64,000 bases of DNA, from NCBI GenBank assembly GCA_010093605.1, contig MU004198.1, positions 688,456 through 752,455 on the forward strand. The letters are read 5' to 3'. The stretch comes from Lophium mytilinum. Taxonomy: Eukaryota > Ascomycota > Dothideomycetes > Mytilinidiales > Mytilinidiaceae. The notes beneath the pieces were generated by a model, which ran no database searches, was not told the origin of the DNA, and was given only the letters and a program-made list of their open reading frames with translations. Shown here piece after piece: positions 44,743 to 56,654 of the stretch. Made by a program: the position numbers and the translations under genes. The number at the start of each line of letters is the position of its first letter. Position 1 is the stretch's first letter.

Positions 44743-46227
44743 GGTATCTCGGTTCGGCGGGAGGCGCTCGATAGTCCAGTGGTGGAATCCCTTTTGGCAG
44801 ACTGGGGACTTTTCTTCGGAGCAGCGTGTATCCAACTTTACGGTCCAATGGAACTGAATGCTTTCCGTCTGTGACTTGGCACTGCGGCGCCAGCATGTGA
44901 GTGGATGTGGTGACCAGGTGGATGGGTGGCACAGCGGTATCGGCACAGCGGTTATCAAAACGGATATCAATGGGAATCATGACATCAATGTCAACACCAA
45001 CTGGGCTCTACGGGATAACTTCATGTTCTGCATGATGCGGCGGGCTGAGCTATTCATTCAGCCTGTTTCAGGCCCGATCCTCCCCGAATGATGTGACGGA
45101 TCACACCCTCGACGTGCGCAAGCTCGAGGCGGTGCAGAGCGCACGCTACCTCGCCGGGAGTGCGGTGCATTAGAGCCTGCAACATGCAGGCGGGTCGAGA
45201 TCTGAAGTGCAGTGAGCATCTATCATCTTGGCATGTGAATATCAAATTGGTCTTTGCTCGCCTATTGAGCCGGGAGTCTGTACAACGACCACGCTCGGCA
45301 TGCATGAGTCCAATCACGCCGTCCCATTCTCAACGTCGGGAGACATCACGATACTTACGATTAGCTACGATTACCTGCGATTACCAGTGAATTTGGGAAA
45401 ACCTCCAACCTCCAGAGCTAGAAGCTACACGAGTGACATACCCATTTCGAATTGACTGCGCGAGAATTCACCGAGTCAGACTGGCTCAGTTTATCTCTCC
45501 AGCTCGTTGGGCTCAGGGGATCTTCAGCGTGCTAACTTCGCACCCGCTTACCCGTCCGAATCATGCATGCTAAGCGTGGTTCCTTTAACAGGCCCCGTTG
45601 GATGGCAAAAGCACGCGATCACGTCCACTCAACACCACGGCCAGCTATCTCGGAGGCTACACCGCCAGAGATGGCACCGGCACCATGCATACGACATACG
45701 GTCGCACGTCAGCAGCATTATCTTGCTCTGCGGCTTCACCCGAGCCACGGGTCCCCGAGTTGGCCGTTGATTGGCCCTCGCGACCGCTATCGACGAATGC
45801 AGGCCTGAGGGAGGCTCCTGTACGTCTCTGCAAGTAGCAGCGCTAGATGTTTGATGCTGGATCAGGTCTCACGGACAGAGTCAGTCGCAGCCGGGGCAGC
45901 TCAGGTAATGGTCGCATAATCGAGTAATCGAGTGTGCTCTGGCCTGTGACGAGCCATGGGCGGGCTGGCGGGAGGCGCCCCTAAAGGAGGACCGCACGGA
46001 ATCAGACACCAAGGGAAAAAAAATATGTTGCCCATGCGACCTGTTCCCACCGAGGCGGCCCTGCTAATTTGGCTCCCGCCTATATAGCGCTCTCCCGCCC
46101 TCTAGCCGCGTGCTTCTTTTCTCTGCTCCCCAGATCTCACCACCAAAGCTCCGCCTGCGACTGCGTGCTCGTCTCGCCAGCGTCCTCACGCTTAGCGGCG
46201 GCTGTCTCGCCACCACCGGCCCACCAA
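44743..46227. other. Intergenic with promoter of the 46228 gene
   Basis: 1.5 kb without a supported gene. Overlapping short frames (45507-45837 plus) have no family similarity. A TATATAG box at 46081 lies about 147 bp before the next ATG and is followed by a CT-rich leader. Confidence 0.4.
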
Positions 46228-46968
46228 ATGACGCCGAATCTCTACCTCGCAACGCAGACTCTGTTTTCGCCGCACAAATGGTTTGTCCGGAGGCAGTCGG
46301 AAAAGCCTCGACGCCAGACTGAGCACTGGGAGCATCCCATCTCCGGCACGTACGAGTACATCCCCGGCCGAGGCTGGTACCTCGTAGCCACCGACTACCC
46401 GGACGAACGCCTCGCGCAGCCGATCCACGTCAAGTACTCCAAGGTGCTGAAGCGGTACATGCTGCAGCCCGACTACGACACGCGCAAGCGCCACGCCAAC
46501 ATCAAGGACGACAAGGGCAAGACGAAGAACGTGTGCTTCTTCCGCCTCGACGACGGCGTCGCCTGGGTGCATTGCTGGGACAATGAGGGCCACTTCATCC
46601 CCGGCCCGTATAAGATGTGGTGCGTCGACAAGGAGACCAACCAGTTCCGCCATATGCTGAAGGGCGACGACCCGTACTACACCAGCCGCTCCAACAGCCG
46701 GGCTGATGACCAGCCGCCGACGTCTAGGAGGAGCCAGGAGAGCCGCTCGACGCAGTATCGTGGAGAGGGTAGTAATAGTCGCACGCCGAATACCTCCCAG
46801 CCAAGCACCCGCTCGAACAGCGTGCGCGGCCTCTCCGCGCCTCCCACCCGCCCAGGCAGCCCGAGAGGGAGCTCTCTGTCGCAGGCCCCGATTCTGCCCA
46901 CGGCCGCGGCGATTGAGAAGGGGCTGATGCAGAATCCTCCGAGCTCGCAGCCAGCAACGACGGACTGA
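46228..46968 (+). CDS. Hypothetical basic protein, 246 aa
   Basis: The ATG at 46228 follows a TATATAG box and opens a 246-codon frame. Residues about 15-150 look like a compact domain: PHKWFVRRQSEK, SGTYEYIPGRGWYLVATDYP, HVKYSKVLKRYMLQPDYDTR, CFFRLDDGVAWVHCWDNEGH and FIPGPYKMWCVDKETNQF. It is rich in aromatic residues and Lys/Arg with several conserved-looking Trp. The C-terminal 95 residues are a Ser/Arg/Pro-rich disordered tail. I do not recognise the family. An upstream extension of the same frame lacks an ATG, and the antisense 265-codon frame covering the gene is a shadow of its GC-rich codons. No function is proposed. Confidence 0.6.
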   Translation: MTPNLYLATQTLFSPHKWFVRRQSEKPRRQTEHWEHPISGTYEYIPGRGWYLVATDYPDERLAQPIHVKYSKVLKRYMLQPDYDTRKRHANIKDDKGKTKNVCFFRLDDGVAWVHCWDNEGHFIPGPYKMWCVDKETNQFRHMLKGDDPYYTSRSNSRADDQPPTSRRSQESRSTQYRGEGSNSRTPNTSQPSTRSNSVRGLSAPPTRPGSPRGSSLSQAPILPTAAAIEKGLMQNPPSSQPATTD

Positions 46969-48344
46969 GCCCGACTCCTGGGCTGGCACTTGCTCAATCC
47001 GTTCGCTGCAAGGCTTTTTCTACCATTCTCGTTCACCCGCTACTTCGAAACGCATCGTTACGACTTCCTAAATTCCGGATGACTTTTTAATTTGGTACGG
47101 AAGATGTCGGCATTGGTCTCGCAAAGCCTTTGAAAGACGTGCTTCCTCCTCGAATCACCCAAGAGCCGGCCGCAAGCACGCGAGACAGGTCAACCCATCG
47201 AGACGCTTCAGACTCCTACCTACTTCCAAGCATCTCGCCAAGACCATATCTCTCCACCTCTGCGCTCTTGTCCCGGCCCTCTCTTTTAATTACCCTAGAC
47301 TTCCTTTCTTCGACTAATTTCGTTTTTGGAGTTTCGGGCGTTATGGCAACTATGGACGGGGGCGGACCGTTGGAAAAGTAAAACCTTTGTAATCATTCTC
47401 TCCCTATCGCTGGCGTCTTCGCGTTTGCCCAGCTTACGGACTTCTACACTTCGTTTATTTGCTCGGCCGTGCGGTTTCGAAGGTTCGGCGGTTCTTAGAT
47501 AGCACGCATGAAAGGGTTTCCGGGCTTGGGCGTGAGCTTTGCGTGCAACGTGTCTGCGTTATACCCCATACTGCGTATCTCGGAAATATAGATCTGTTCG
47601 TTCGTTTTGCGCTTATCGAATTTTTTGGATGACGTTGATTGATATGCGTGCTATTGGCTGATTTACTGCTGACCATTCACTACTATTTAGAATAGAATGT
47701 CAGACAGATAGACTAGTGCGGTTTGGGTCGTTTGGGAATTTTATGTACGCCTCTCTACTACCATCCGCTCTGATTAGGTGGATTTACTACCTACTCATGC
47801 GTTTGGGTTGAGTAGGGCAGGTAAGGCATGCGCCAGTGAAATGACGCAAAAACAGGGCGTTTTTGCAAGCTGGTGTCTGAGACCACCAACCGCAGTCAAT
47901 GGGGGGCTTAAAGGTAGGGTTTGGATGACGCCTGCTCTGAGATTCGAACGTTCATCTCGTTATAGACGACGCGAACACGGGCGGAGTTCATGAAGGAATT
48001 TAACGGTGCGCCGACTAGGCAGCTGATGATGTTTCTTCTTCAGAAAGACTAGGAATGTTAGCGGTTTTGCGTGTGTTGTAGAGGTGTTTGCAACGAAAGC
48101 CAGAACGTTGATGATTGCGATTGCGGAGCTTAGTTTGCCTGGTTGGCTTGGGCTGCTGTGAGAAGGTGATATTGGAAGCAGGTAGGTTTCCCAGCTGACG
48201 CTGGCAGCTTTCTTAGATCGCACATCGGTTGAAAAACGGGAGGCGGTTTCTAGATCTCCGCCCTCGGTTCCTTCTATACCATTTAGTTCGACTATAGAAT
48301 CAATGATACCATTCAACCGTCTAGCCAGTGTATTCACACCGAAC

Positions 48345-48420
48345 TCCCCCATCCCCAAACCCTCCCATCCCCAAACCCTCCCATCCCCAAACCCTCCCAT
48401 CCCCAAGCCCTCCCATCCCC
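48345..48420. repeat. 16-bp C-rich minisatellite
   Basis: Unit CCTCCCATCCCCAAAC at 48361, 48377 and 48393 (last with AAGC), with partial units on each side starting at 48345 and 48409. The copies are nearly identical, so this looks young compared with the 161-bp array. Confidence 0.85.
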
Positions 48421-49369
48421 CCGCCCCTCCATCCACCTCCCCACCCCTCTCCGCCACCTACTCGTATCTGCGTGACCCCCGCACTACCTTCCCGCCTCCG
48501 TCTCGTGGGCCTCGCGATCCCGACTATCCCCGCGCGGTATCCGTGGGTTTCGAGCTGTCTTGCTGGGAGGGGAGGTGTTGGTAGCACAGGCGTTGGGTGC
48601 AAGATCAGTCCCAGTGCTGGATATGCAAGGAAGGGTAGTCGTCGCTGGACTGGGCGCGGAGCGGCTGAAGGCATTACTACATTAAGTGCAGTGCTGTATA
48701 GGTGCTGCTGTAACCAAGCTGGGGGTTTCGTATGCGAAGGGGGCTGCGGGCGGTAGGGTTGGATTGGCGTGGAGGCGACATCGGGGTGTGCGACCCGGGT
48801 CCGAGGAGGTGGTGGGGGTGTTGCTGCCTGCCTTCAGGACGATGCAGGGTATGAAGAAGTGGTGGGAGGTGCGCGTCGGTTGTGGGAGGAGAGTGTGGCT
48901 GGCTTGTGCGCTTTGTTGAGGGCTTCCTTAGAAGTGGGTTGAGGCGGTCGCTGGTTTGAAGATGATGGTTTCGGTCTGCTTGTTTGGGATGTTGGCGACC
49001 GGGAAGGTGGATTGGGCATGGCGGGTAGAGTGGCGGTTTGGCTGGGTTGAGGGGGAGAAGAGGAGCGGAAATAGCGAGCGAAGCACGTAGGAGGAGCTGG
49101 AGATCGGAAGTCGTGGGCTATTGGCACGCGAAAGGAGCACGCGGATCGATAGAGGATAGAGATGTCAGCGGCTCGCTAGGGGGGAGGAGGTTCAGAAGGC
49201 TTGCAAAACTCGAGCTCTCGGAGGAGGCTTCGATGCGACAGAAAGATCGAAAGCATCATTCAGGAACCACGGGATTACAAGCAAAAAGGTTCATACTACA
49301 ACCTCTTCCAAAGCGAATTAATAAAAAGAGTGAGATACTAAAGAGGGTGAAAGTGCAAAAGTGCAAAAA

Positions 49370-49512
49370 AGCATACCCACGCGCACTGAGAATCGAACCT
49401 CAGCTAGCAAAAAGTGACAAAAAGATGAGCTTCGCCAGGGGTTGATCAGGCCTGTCTGACAGCCGTAGTGGTCGCCATCCGGCACGGGACAATGTCCTAC
49501 CACTACACAATG
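49370..49512 (-). tRNA. tRNA-like pol III candidate, anticodon not assignable
   Basis: On the minus strand, GTGTAGTGGTAGG resembles a tRNA D-arm/A box, and about 100 nt later GGTTCGATTCTC is a perfect B box within a stem-loop (CTGAG...CTCAG). A T6 run follows at once, as a pol III terminator would. The A-to-B distance would need a long intron. The T stem is followed by about 11 extra bases before a possible acceptor match (AAGCAT/ATGCTT). An 8-bp inverted repeat (GTAGTGGT/ACCACTAC) competes with the D-arm. It may be a tRNA pseudogene or another pol III gene. Low confidence. Confidence 0.3.
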
Positions 49513-50309
49513 CTTACTCATGGAAGGCCGACGAAATTTTCGAAATATAAGGTTGGGTTGAGTGAGAAGTGAGATGTCATTTGTTTAAGCGAGGTCGGTC
49601 GGGGAACTGGCAGGTGCCGGAGTGAGCCGTTCCCACAGCTTGCTCTTATGATGTGAGTGCGCGTTTGCGTGGAAGCTGGTGAGCCGCCTTCGTGAGGCGT
49701 TGCTGTTGTTGTTTTTGTCGCCGTCTCGGCGGGCGTGTTTGCCTGCGCTGGTCACATTCTAGTGGGTCTTCACCGTCAGCGCTCGCGCTCGCGGCACAGA
49801 TAGAGCTTGAGTGTCTTTACGATCATCGAGACGTGGATAAATTCGAAACGAAAAAGTGTATTCGTTCAAGCAAAAAGGAAGCGTTACACACCGCCCCACC
49901 TAGACCTTGCAATCTTAAGCTCACCCTCCTAGTCTCCGCGTTGGCTCGACCAGCGAGACAGCGCTTACGCCCGTATAGCCCAAATATGGAGGCTACCTCA
50001 AGCTTCGCGGAACCCAAACAGCACCAGAGCCAGCCCCATTCCAACACAAGCGAGAGCGCTCAAGGGCATCCCTGGGGCCCGGTATAGGGAGCCAGTCCGG
50101 AGATATTGGTGATGGAGGAACAACCTGCTTTTGGCTCACACAATCTCGTTTCTTGATGAGGCCGCGAGCTGTATGTACAGATGCATCCCTCGCGAACCCC
50201 TTTAACTACCGGAGCATCAGAACACTTCGGGGCGCCAAAATCGGTGGGAGCCATGAGTGGATCGGTTTGACCCTTTAGGACAGCGACTAGGTTGAATTCC
50301 TAGATACGG

Positions 50310-50990
50310 TTAATTTTGGAACGAACGAAGGCAGGAGATAATCTGAAAAGTAGAACAGGTAGCAACGAAAGAATGAAATGAGCTCATCGGGAGATCTAGG
50401 GATATACGTACACCGCAGAAGTAATAAGATAAACTCCCACCAATTTGTTGAGTATCGGGGGATCCGTCGAAACACTGATATTGTTACTCGGTTTCCATTA
50501 CCGGGAGAAGGACACTTACGCCATCGATGGCCTTGTTGAACTGAGTGTTACCATCCATGATCTTGTTGAACTGAGTGACACAATCCCCAATCTTCTCGGC
50601 GTCCGTAGACCCAGTGAATATGGTGGAGACTATCATTCCTTCTGCGTAATCATCACCAGCTGAGAGTGTGAGACCAACAAGTAGATTGCTATTCCCTCCG
50701 TCGATGGGTATTACGTCGTGAATCTGGAGGGCTTGAGGGTTCCCCTTTATAGTCTTGTCTCCAACGAACTCGATAGGAAGAGTTAGCCTGGTATCCAGGT
50801 ATGTCTTGTTGTTGCAGAACTGCTGAATCGCGTTCTGACCGTCTGTCTTGGTAAATACACTAAAGCCTTTCTTCAGTGGCTTAGATTGGCATTTCAAAAT
50901 ATATTCTGAAGGATCATCACGGCGGGATGCGGACGTGGGTTTGGAGCGAACAACGGCAGCGATACACAGGAAGAGATAAAAGAGTAGCAT
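50310..50990 (-). CDS. Small secreted protein with Kex2-like site
   Basis: Exon 1 is 50990-50520 and exon 2 is 50474-50310, with a 45-nt intron (GTAAGT...TATCAG). The ATG at 50990 gives a clear signal peptide (MLLFYLFLCIAAVV), soon followed by SRRDD, a dibasic Kex2-type cleavage site at residues 23-24. The mature part (about 185 residues) carries cysteines in KCQSKP, QFCNNKT, GDCVTQF and CFDGSPDTQQ, suggesting disulfides. The ending SPDTQQIGGSLSYY resembles the C-terminus of many small secreted ascomycete proteins. A 30-bp tandem duplication (TQFNKIMDGN / TQFNKAIDG) lies directly before the intron. The exact C-terminus is uncertain because a second intron could start at GTGTACGT after FCG. 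Extracellular; function unknown; an effector-like role is conjecture. Confidence 0.6.
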
Positions 50991-52572
50991 AGTGACAGAA
51001 CAATGTAGAAGGGTGTAAGGGGCCTCGATAAATAGCGAGAGTGGGAGGTACTTATAAGACAGCTCAGGTGCCGCAATCAGTATATGCCAGATATCATCGA
51101 GCGCTCGCCTACAGGACTGGGGCAGCAGAACTGTCCAGATCACAGCTTGCGAGGAATTGTAGAAGAAGCCTCAATGGATCGAAAATGTGGCCTTTTTGAA
51201 ACAAGAATCCTCTGCGCCTTCCACCAACGTCTTGATCCTACATAGACAGCATCCGTAGATGTTGGTGACGCACGCAAGCTGTGATGAAAATCATAGTGAT
51301 GCTAGTGAGTTTCTTACCCATACTTATAGCGGGCCTGATCTTTTTAGAGGCTTACAAGGTCGTTCCGTCTTAAAGAGATCATAGATCGCAGGCGTCTAGG
51401 ATTACTATCGAACGGAGTAGAGCTTTATAGAAAGGCAGACACGTATACTATCCGCGCAGCCCCGATCCGGTGCCGCTATTGAGACAAGAAGAGACCAGGA
51501 ATCTAGAAGGAGTGGAGAGGATCAGTATTGCGGCTTTGCCGCATTCAACGCTTTGAGGGGCGTAGCAGCGAGGTTCTCGAACGGAGAACGGCATGTCGAA
51601 GGCAATAGGGCAATCATCAACGTATTCGTCTCAAAGGGACAAAGCGGTTACGAAGACATGAAAATGATGGCTAGTTAGATGAATCAGTGGTGATAGAGGA
51701 TGGAGGACGTGACGTCTAGAGGGGTAGCCCAGAAATGGGATCCCTGAAAGTCCATAGAGTACTAGACCGCATTGTGTCTAGTAGAATTAGGCTCACATTC
51801 TCTTACCTTTGTACGAACAACATCTTCTTGCAACAATCACAGCGAAAGATATGCGATCAACATTTCCTCCATCGTAGGTTTTCGAGGCATTTGGCGTCAA
51901 TTATCTTATCCCCTTCTGGATACTAGTATTGCTCGTGCTATACCATTTCATAAATTAGATACGTAGGAGCACAACCCTCTGTATCCATCCTCCAGATGCC
52001 TCCGGTGGACTAGCGCGGATATCAAGCCACGAAAGCAAGTTACAAAAGGGGAAGAATTTGAAATTAACGCCTTGCGGTATCATGCTTTTCGCATTCTTCG
52101 AAACGTATCTGCAGTCACATTAAAGCGTCTCCGCAAGATTTACCCCCCAATATAGATATGCAACGTCTTCCGCCCGGAATTATCTAGACTGACTTCCGAC
52201 ACGCTAAAACGAGACTCAACCCCTCAACCCACGCATGAAAAAGCTCTCTCGGTTGCTGTCATCGGATCTGAGTGTGATATCAGGGGACAACCGCGGGGGA
52301 GGCAATGGTCAGCTTGGGAGTGGTTCAGGGAGTGTGGTCCAATCACGTGCATCCTATCTACACTGGCTTACTGTGCACATCCAGATCGCCGAGGGCTACC
52401 ATCCGAACTACCATAGAGAATATACCCAGGTTCCCCGCAGTGTCCGTAGCATATATGAATAACCGAAAATCATCAATCGAAGATCTGATCTATTTCATAT
52501 CCGTATATACGTCAAACTAAACTATCCTCCTTCACCCATCCCCAACCTCAACCCCAACCCCATCCCCAAACC
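50991..52572. other. Intergenic, nothing recognised
   Basis: 1.6 kb upstream of both the secreted-protein gene and the alcohol dehydrogenase gene. The frame at 51735-51966 has no similarity that I recognise. The last 60 bp before 52573 are a C-rich leader. Confidence 0.4.
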
Positions 52573-53757
52573 ATGCCCTCCTACGAAATCCCAACCACCT
52601 GCCCCGCCGGCGTCGTCACCAACGCCGGCCCCAACTTCACCCTTTCCATCGCCACCGTCCCTGTCCCGACCCCGGGCCCCACCGACCTCCTCATCCGCCT
52701 CAACGCCACCGGCATCTGCTACTCCGACATCCACTACATGCTCGAAGACCTCCCCATGATGCCCTCCATGTCACGCTTCGGCGTGCGCTCCCCGGGCCAC
52801 GAAGGCGCCGGCGTCGTCGTCGCCCTCGGCAGCGCCGTCACGAACTGGTCCCTCGGCGACCGCGCCGGCATCAAGCCCGGCTACGACGTCTGCTTCGCGT
52901 GCGAGCTATGCTGGGGCGGGCTAGAGACGTATTGCGCCGAGGGCACGCAGACGGGGCTGCAGCATGCGGGGACGTATCAGCAGTATATCGTGAGCCCGGC
53001 GCGGTACACGACGCGGATTCCGGAGGGGGTGAGTGATTTTGAGGCTGCGCCGGTGATGTGTGCCGGGGCGACGATTTATAATAGTTTGAAGCAGAGCGGG
53101 TTGGGCCCGGGCGATTGGGCGGTTTTTGTGGGTGCGGGCGGTGGGGTGGGGCATATGGGGGTGCAGTTGGCGAAGGCGATGGGGATGAGGGTTGTTGGGG
53201 TGGATGGGGGGAGGGATAAGAGGGAGTTGTGTGTGAAGCTGGGTTGTGAGGCGTTTGTGGATTTTTTGGAGACGAAGGAGGTGGCGAAGGAGGTGGTGAG
53301 GATTACGGACGGGAAGGGGGCGCATGGGGTGTTTGTGACGGCGACAAGTAAGCAGGCGTATGAGACGGCGCCGTTTATGGTGAGGGTGGCGGGACGGGTG
53401 ATGTGTGTTGGGCTTCGTAAGTGGACTTTGGAGATGAGTGATTTGATACTGGCTAATTCTGTGATTCAGCTCCGGGTGGGGTTGTCGCGGGAGCAGATCC
53501 ATTGTGGTTTGTCGCGAAGAACTTGCATATTATGGGGACTGCCGTGGGGTCGATGCTGGATACGCAGGAGGCATTAAGCTATGCAGCGAGGGTAAGCAGA
53601 TTTCCGCAGCCACTAAGAAGTATTAGATTGACGAAATCTCTAGGGATTGCTCAAACCCTCATATGAGAAGTTCTCATTAGCTCAACTCCCAGAAGCAGTA
53701 GACAAACTTCGCAAAGGTCAGGTGGCTGGAAGGCTTGTTGTTGACTTCAATTCATGA
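52573..53757 (+). CDS. Zinc alcohol dehydrogenase (AdhP-type)
   Basis: Exons 52573-53416, 53470-53591 and 53644-53757 give 359 residues. It is an NAD(P)-dependent medium-chain alcohol dehydrogenase. Catalytic zinc ligands are visible at C49 (ATGICYSD) and H76-E77 (PGHEGAG). The structural zinc cysteines C107, C110, C113 and C121 have the classical spacing. The cofactor fold follows at VFVGAGGGVGHMGVQLAKAM. The C-terminal exons restore GGVVAGADPLWFVAKNL and end RLVVDFNS, which shows that the splicing is right. It oxidises primary alcohols or reduces aldehydes in the cytosol; the true substrate is not visible. Codons in the 5' half strongly prefer C and those in the 3' half prefer G, a local composition switch at about 52,950. 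Confidence 0.9.
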
Positions 53758-54211
53758 TATGACGAAGCCGGCCGTCCTCTGTAGGTCGAAGCCTCTGGAG
53801 AGACCTGGAGAGGTACTAAATTAGTCGAGCCGGTGAGTATTGGTCCCGGTACAGGGGTTTGAGAATGCATCGAAACGCTTCCAGTAGTACTAGGCCGGTG
53901 TACGTATGTTTGTAACTCGGCAATTCTACTATCAAGGAACCGAGATCTCTAAGGGCTTCTCGGGTACATTTGACAACCTTCTGCTCACCGGTGATATTCA
54001 TACACTACCCTGTGCACATGATCATCTGGGGTAAGGGCTCGATAGTGTGCATTTCGACCTCCTACAGGCGCTATTTGCTGTGCCCCAACAAGCGACTATG
54101 TTGTCAAAAGTCCCGGACCCACCGAGTGTTTATCCCCTAGACTCCTAACTCCGGTGAGCATGAGATCGGCCTAGATTCTTTCCTGTCCATTGGAATCCAG
54201 CGTGGGCCCTT
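53758..54211. other. Convergent 3' spacer between ADH and translin genes
   Basis: 454 bp between convergent stop codons. A short minus-strand frame (53816-54001) has no similarity. Nothing else is seen. Confidence 0.4.
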
Positions 54212-55225
54212 TTACCAGGCCCCCGGCTGCTCGACGACGACACCACCAGTTTCTTCCTTTTCGTCCTTTTCGTCCTTCGGAATCAAGTTCCGTAGGGAGA
54301 GGTCATACACGACGTCCTCGACTTCCTTCACTCTGTATTTTATGCCATCGCTACGGCGCCGGAGGGAGTCGTTCTTCAGATTGAGAATCTGGAAGCCAGC
54401 GTGGAGATCCTTGATGAATTGGCTTATGAGGAGGGGTATAAGATAATCGCCGAGGGTGACGGAGTTGCGCGCAAGGCGGGCCAGCTCATCCACGAGAGAG
54501 ATCAACGCTTGGAGGTATTCTTCGATCGTAAGGTGGAAGGCGTCGCGGTCTTTGAGATTGACAGGCACTATGTAATGTCGTTGTTAGCTTGGATAGAGTA
54601 TGCGAAGGGTGTGACCCTTACCTTTCATGATGCCGCCCACCTCTTCAATGGTCAGCAGGCGGCCAGGCTTGGAGTCGCTGCCGTTTCCACCTAGCCAGCC
54701 GCAGAGGAGAATTCCGAATGTCTAGAGTATGTTCAGCTTATGCCAGACCGGCTACACTGGGCGGCCATACCGCATCCTGAATTTGCCTGGACCACATCGT
54801 GTTCCATTTGTAGTAGGGGAGCTTCGAGGCAGCTTGCGAGAGCTTGGAGATGATAGCGACTTGGTCTTCAACAGCGACCGAAGCATCAGAGATAACCTTT
54901 GAGACTGGAGTCGTTAGTTGCGCGCTCCGGTAGAGGGTAGAAGTCCCGAACGTACAGGCATAGGCGGGGGTGGAGTGGGCTCTGGCGAGGATGAATTGGA
55001 CAGCTTTGTCTGGAAATGTCAGCGATTGTAGATGTTGGAAAGGCGGGGAACATACTTTGTTTCTCCAGACTCTGGACGATCTCGCGGAGCTCCTGTGGTA
55101 TGTTAGATGTGCTGCATGGGGGAGAGCTTGAGCTGCCTCACCTCCCGGACGGTGGTCTCCTCGTCGATGCGGGCTTGGAGATCTTCAAAGATGGCGGGAT
55201 CGACCATTCCAGAGCGGTCCGCCAT
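54212..55225 (-). CDS. tsn1: Translin
   Basis: Six exons, 55225-55142, 55092-55056, 55009-54956, 54904-54771, 54721-54622 and 54567-54212, give 254 residues with all phases consistent. Translin is an octamer-forming nucleic-acid-binding protein that with TRAX acts in RNA degradation (C3PO-like RNase) and tRNA processing. The family signature is in the last exon: LTIEEYLQALISLVDELARL, NSVTLGDYLIP, GFQILNLKNDSLRRRSDGIK and VEDVVYDLSLRNL. The N-terminus (MVDPAIFEDLQARIDEETTV then LREIVQSLEKQ) is the typical first helix. The ATG at 55225 precedes MADRSGMVDP. A short acidic C-terminal tail (DEKDEKEETGG) resembles other fungal translins. Confidence 0.88.
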
Positions 55226-56654
55226 GATGAAGATTGTAGGGAAAATGAGCTTCACGGGTGGAGAGAGCTACATTTTTGTTTGTCGCGCGTGGGCAACCCG
55301 CCAGGTGAGGGTCACGCTGCAGGCGGGCGGTCTCTTGAGGCCGCACAATCGACCTCGAAATTCCGAGATCTCAGTAATTTCAGCATTTAATCGTGATGAT
55401 CATCGCATTCAGAGGCTACCGAAACAGCTCAGCAGGCTGGTTAAACTAAATAAGTCACTGCAGGCAACAGATGGTGCAACCCGACAACGAAAGCGAGAAG
55501 ACCATCACCCCCAAGAGCCAGCGACGATATGCTTCCCAACACCGCGATGATCCTGCGGCCCCAAAAGGCAGGCGAAAGAGAATTTCTTCTTCGAAGCCCC
55601 AGACAAGCTGAGAAGTTCAATGAAAAAAGAAGCAAACAGAAGAGTTCGCGTCGGCCCGAGGCAGTGCAATACGAGCGACACTGTGTTCCTGAACATAGGC
55701 AAGCCCAGCGGCCCAGGAACAGTTTCCAAAGACTGGATTAATCTTGAGAGATCCCGTAGGATCGTTTCAGAGATTAAACTGAAAAGAACAGATACTACAC
55801 TTGATCTAAGCCAAAAGGCACTGGAATATTTGTTAGCAAAGGCACAGAATTTTGGGGGGAGGGGTCCACGAACAAGAGAGCTAAGAAAAAGAAGGAAGGA
55901 CCGGGGCCAGGCTGGTTCATGTACTCGAAAAAAATTCTCGGCTTGGCGCTTACTCATCAGCGCTAGGCCGTTTAACGGAGGACATTTTAATCGGGGCTAC
56001 AGGGCCCCACAGCTGCTGCCTACTATGTAAAGTGAGGCTAGGTAATGGAATGTCCGTGGAACTGCGCACGCTCTTTACACGTGACTACTTCTTAGAAAGC
56101 TCAATTTATCTATTTCACTTTAGTCCCAATATGCAAATGGGATTCTATGGTATTGGAAGTTCTGCCATCAAATTTTCGAATCCCAAACGTTATGGTTCTT
56201 CCCAATGCCATTTACGCGAATACTAATGCTATCCACCGTGCAAAAGCAGTGTTCAGATGCATAAAATCTTAATTAGATCTTAAAGAATCGGGAACAGTTC
56301 AAGGTCTTCTATATTCCACCCTTTGGCGATCTAGATACTATCTAAGTCGAGATTGAATGCTGATTGTCATGTGCCTGATTTAAAATCCAGAGCTCTGATT
56401 TACGCGCTTTAAAATATCACATCGTCGCTTCGAAGCCTTGCACCTTTCCATGTCATACTTTGGCCGCGGCCCTGTTCTCTTTGATGGTTTGGGACATCGC
56501 GTTAAAGTATACACGACATGCCGGCCCAGATCTATCTTGCAAGAGAAGTTTTACGACCTCTCTACCGAATCCGTACCTTCGCCTCCGCAGAAAACCGTAG
56601 GAATTTTTACTGCGCAATTCGAGTTCTTCATGACGTGCCCAAACGTTATACTTC
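55226..56654. other. Intergenic with weak open frames
   Basis: 1.4 kb. A plus-strand frame at 55620-56030 has fairly protein-like sequence (VSKDWINLERSRRIVSEIKL, LSQKALEYLLAKAQNF), but overlapping frames exist on both strands, no family is recognised and no promoter features are clear. I do not call it a gene. From 56,040 the sequence is TA-rich and non-coding. Confidence 0.35.

Larger units (their letters stand above)
46969..50309. other. Sparse 3.3-kb interval: minisatellite and tRNA-like sequence
   Basis: No protein-coding gene is supported. Frames at 47778-47993, 47960-48457 (minus) and 48303-48756 run through simple or G/C-skewed sequence. The interval contains the 16-bp minisatellite at 48345-48420, a G-rich plus strand from 48660 to 49110, and the pol III-like candidate at 49370-49512. 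Confidence 0.45.

Noticed and set aside
46192-46989. 265-codon frame antisense to the 46228 gene
   Set aside because: Arg/Val/Ala-rich shadow; the sense frame has a TATA box, leader and a better domain-like composition.
48303-48756. Overlapping Pro/Ser-rich frames on both strands
   Set aside because: Open only because the 16-bp minisatellite and flanking C-rich DNA contain no stops.
55620-56030. 136-codon frame on the plus strand (and a 150-codon frame on the minus strand over it)
   Set aside because: Some helical character, but no family, promoter, splice context or clear strand preference; not enough to call a gene.
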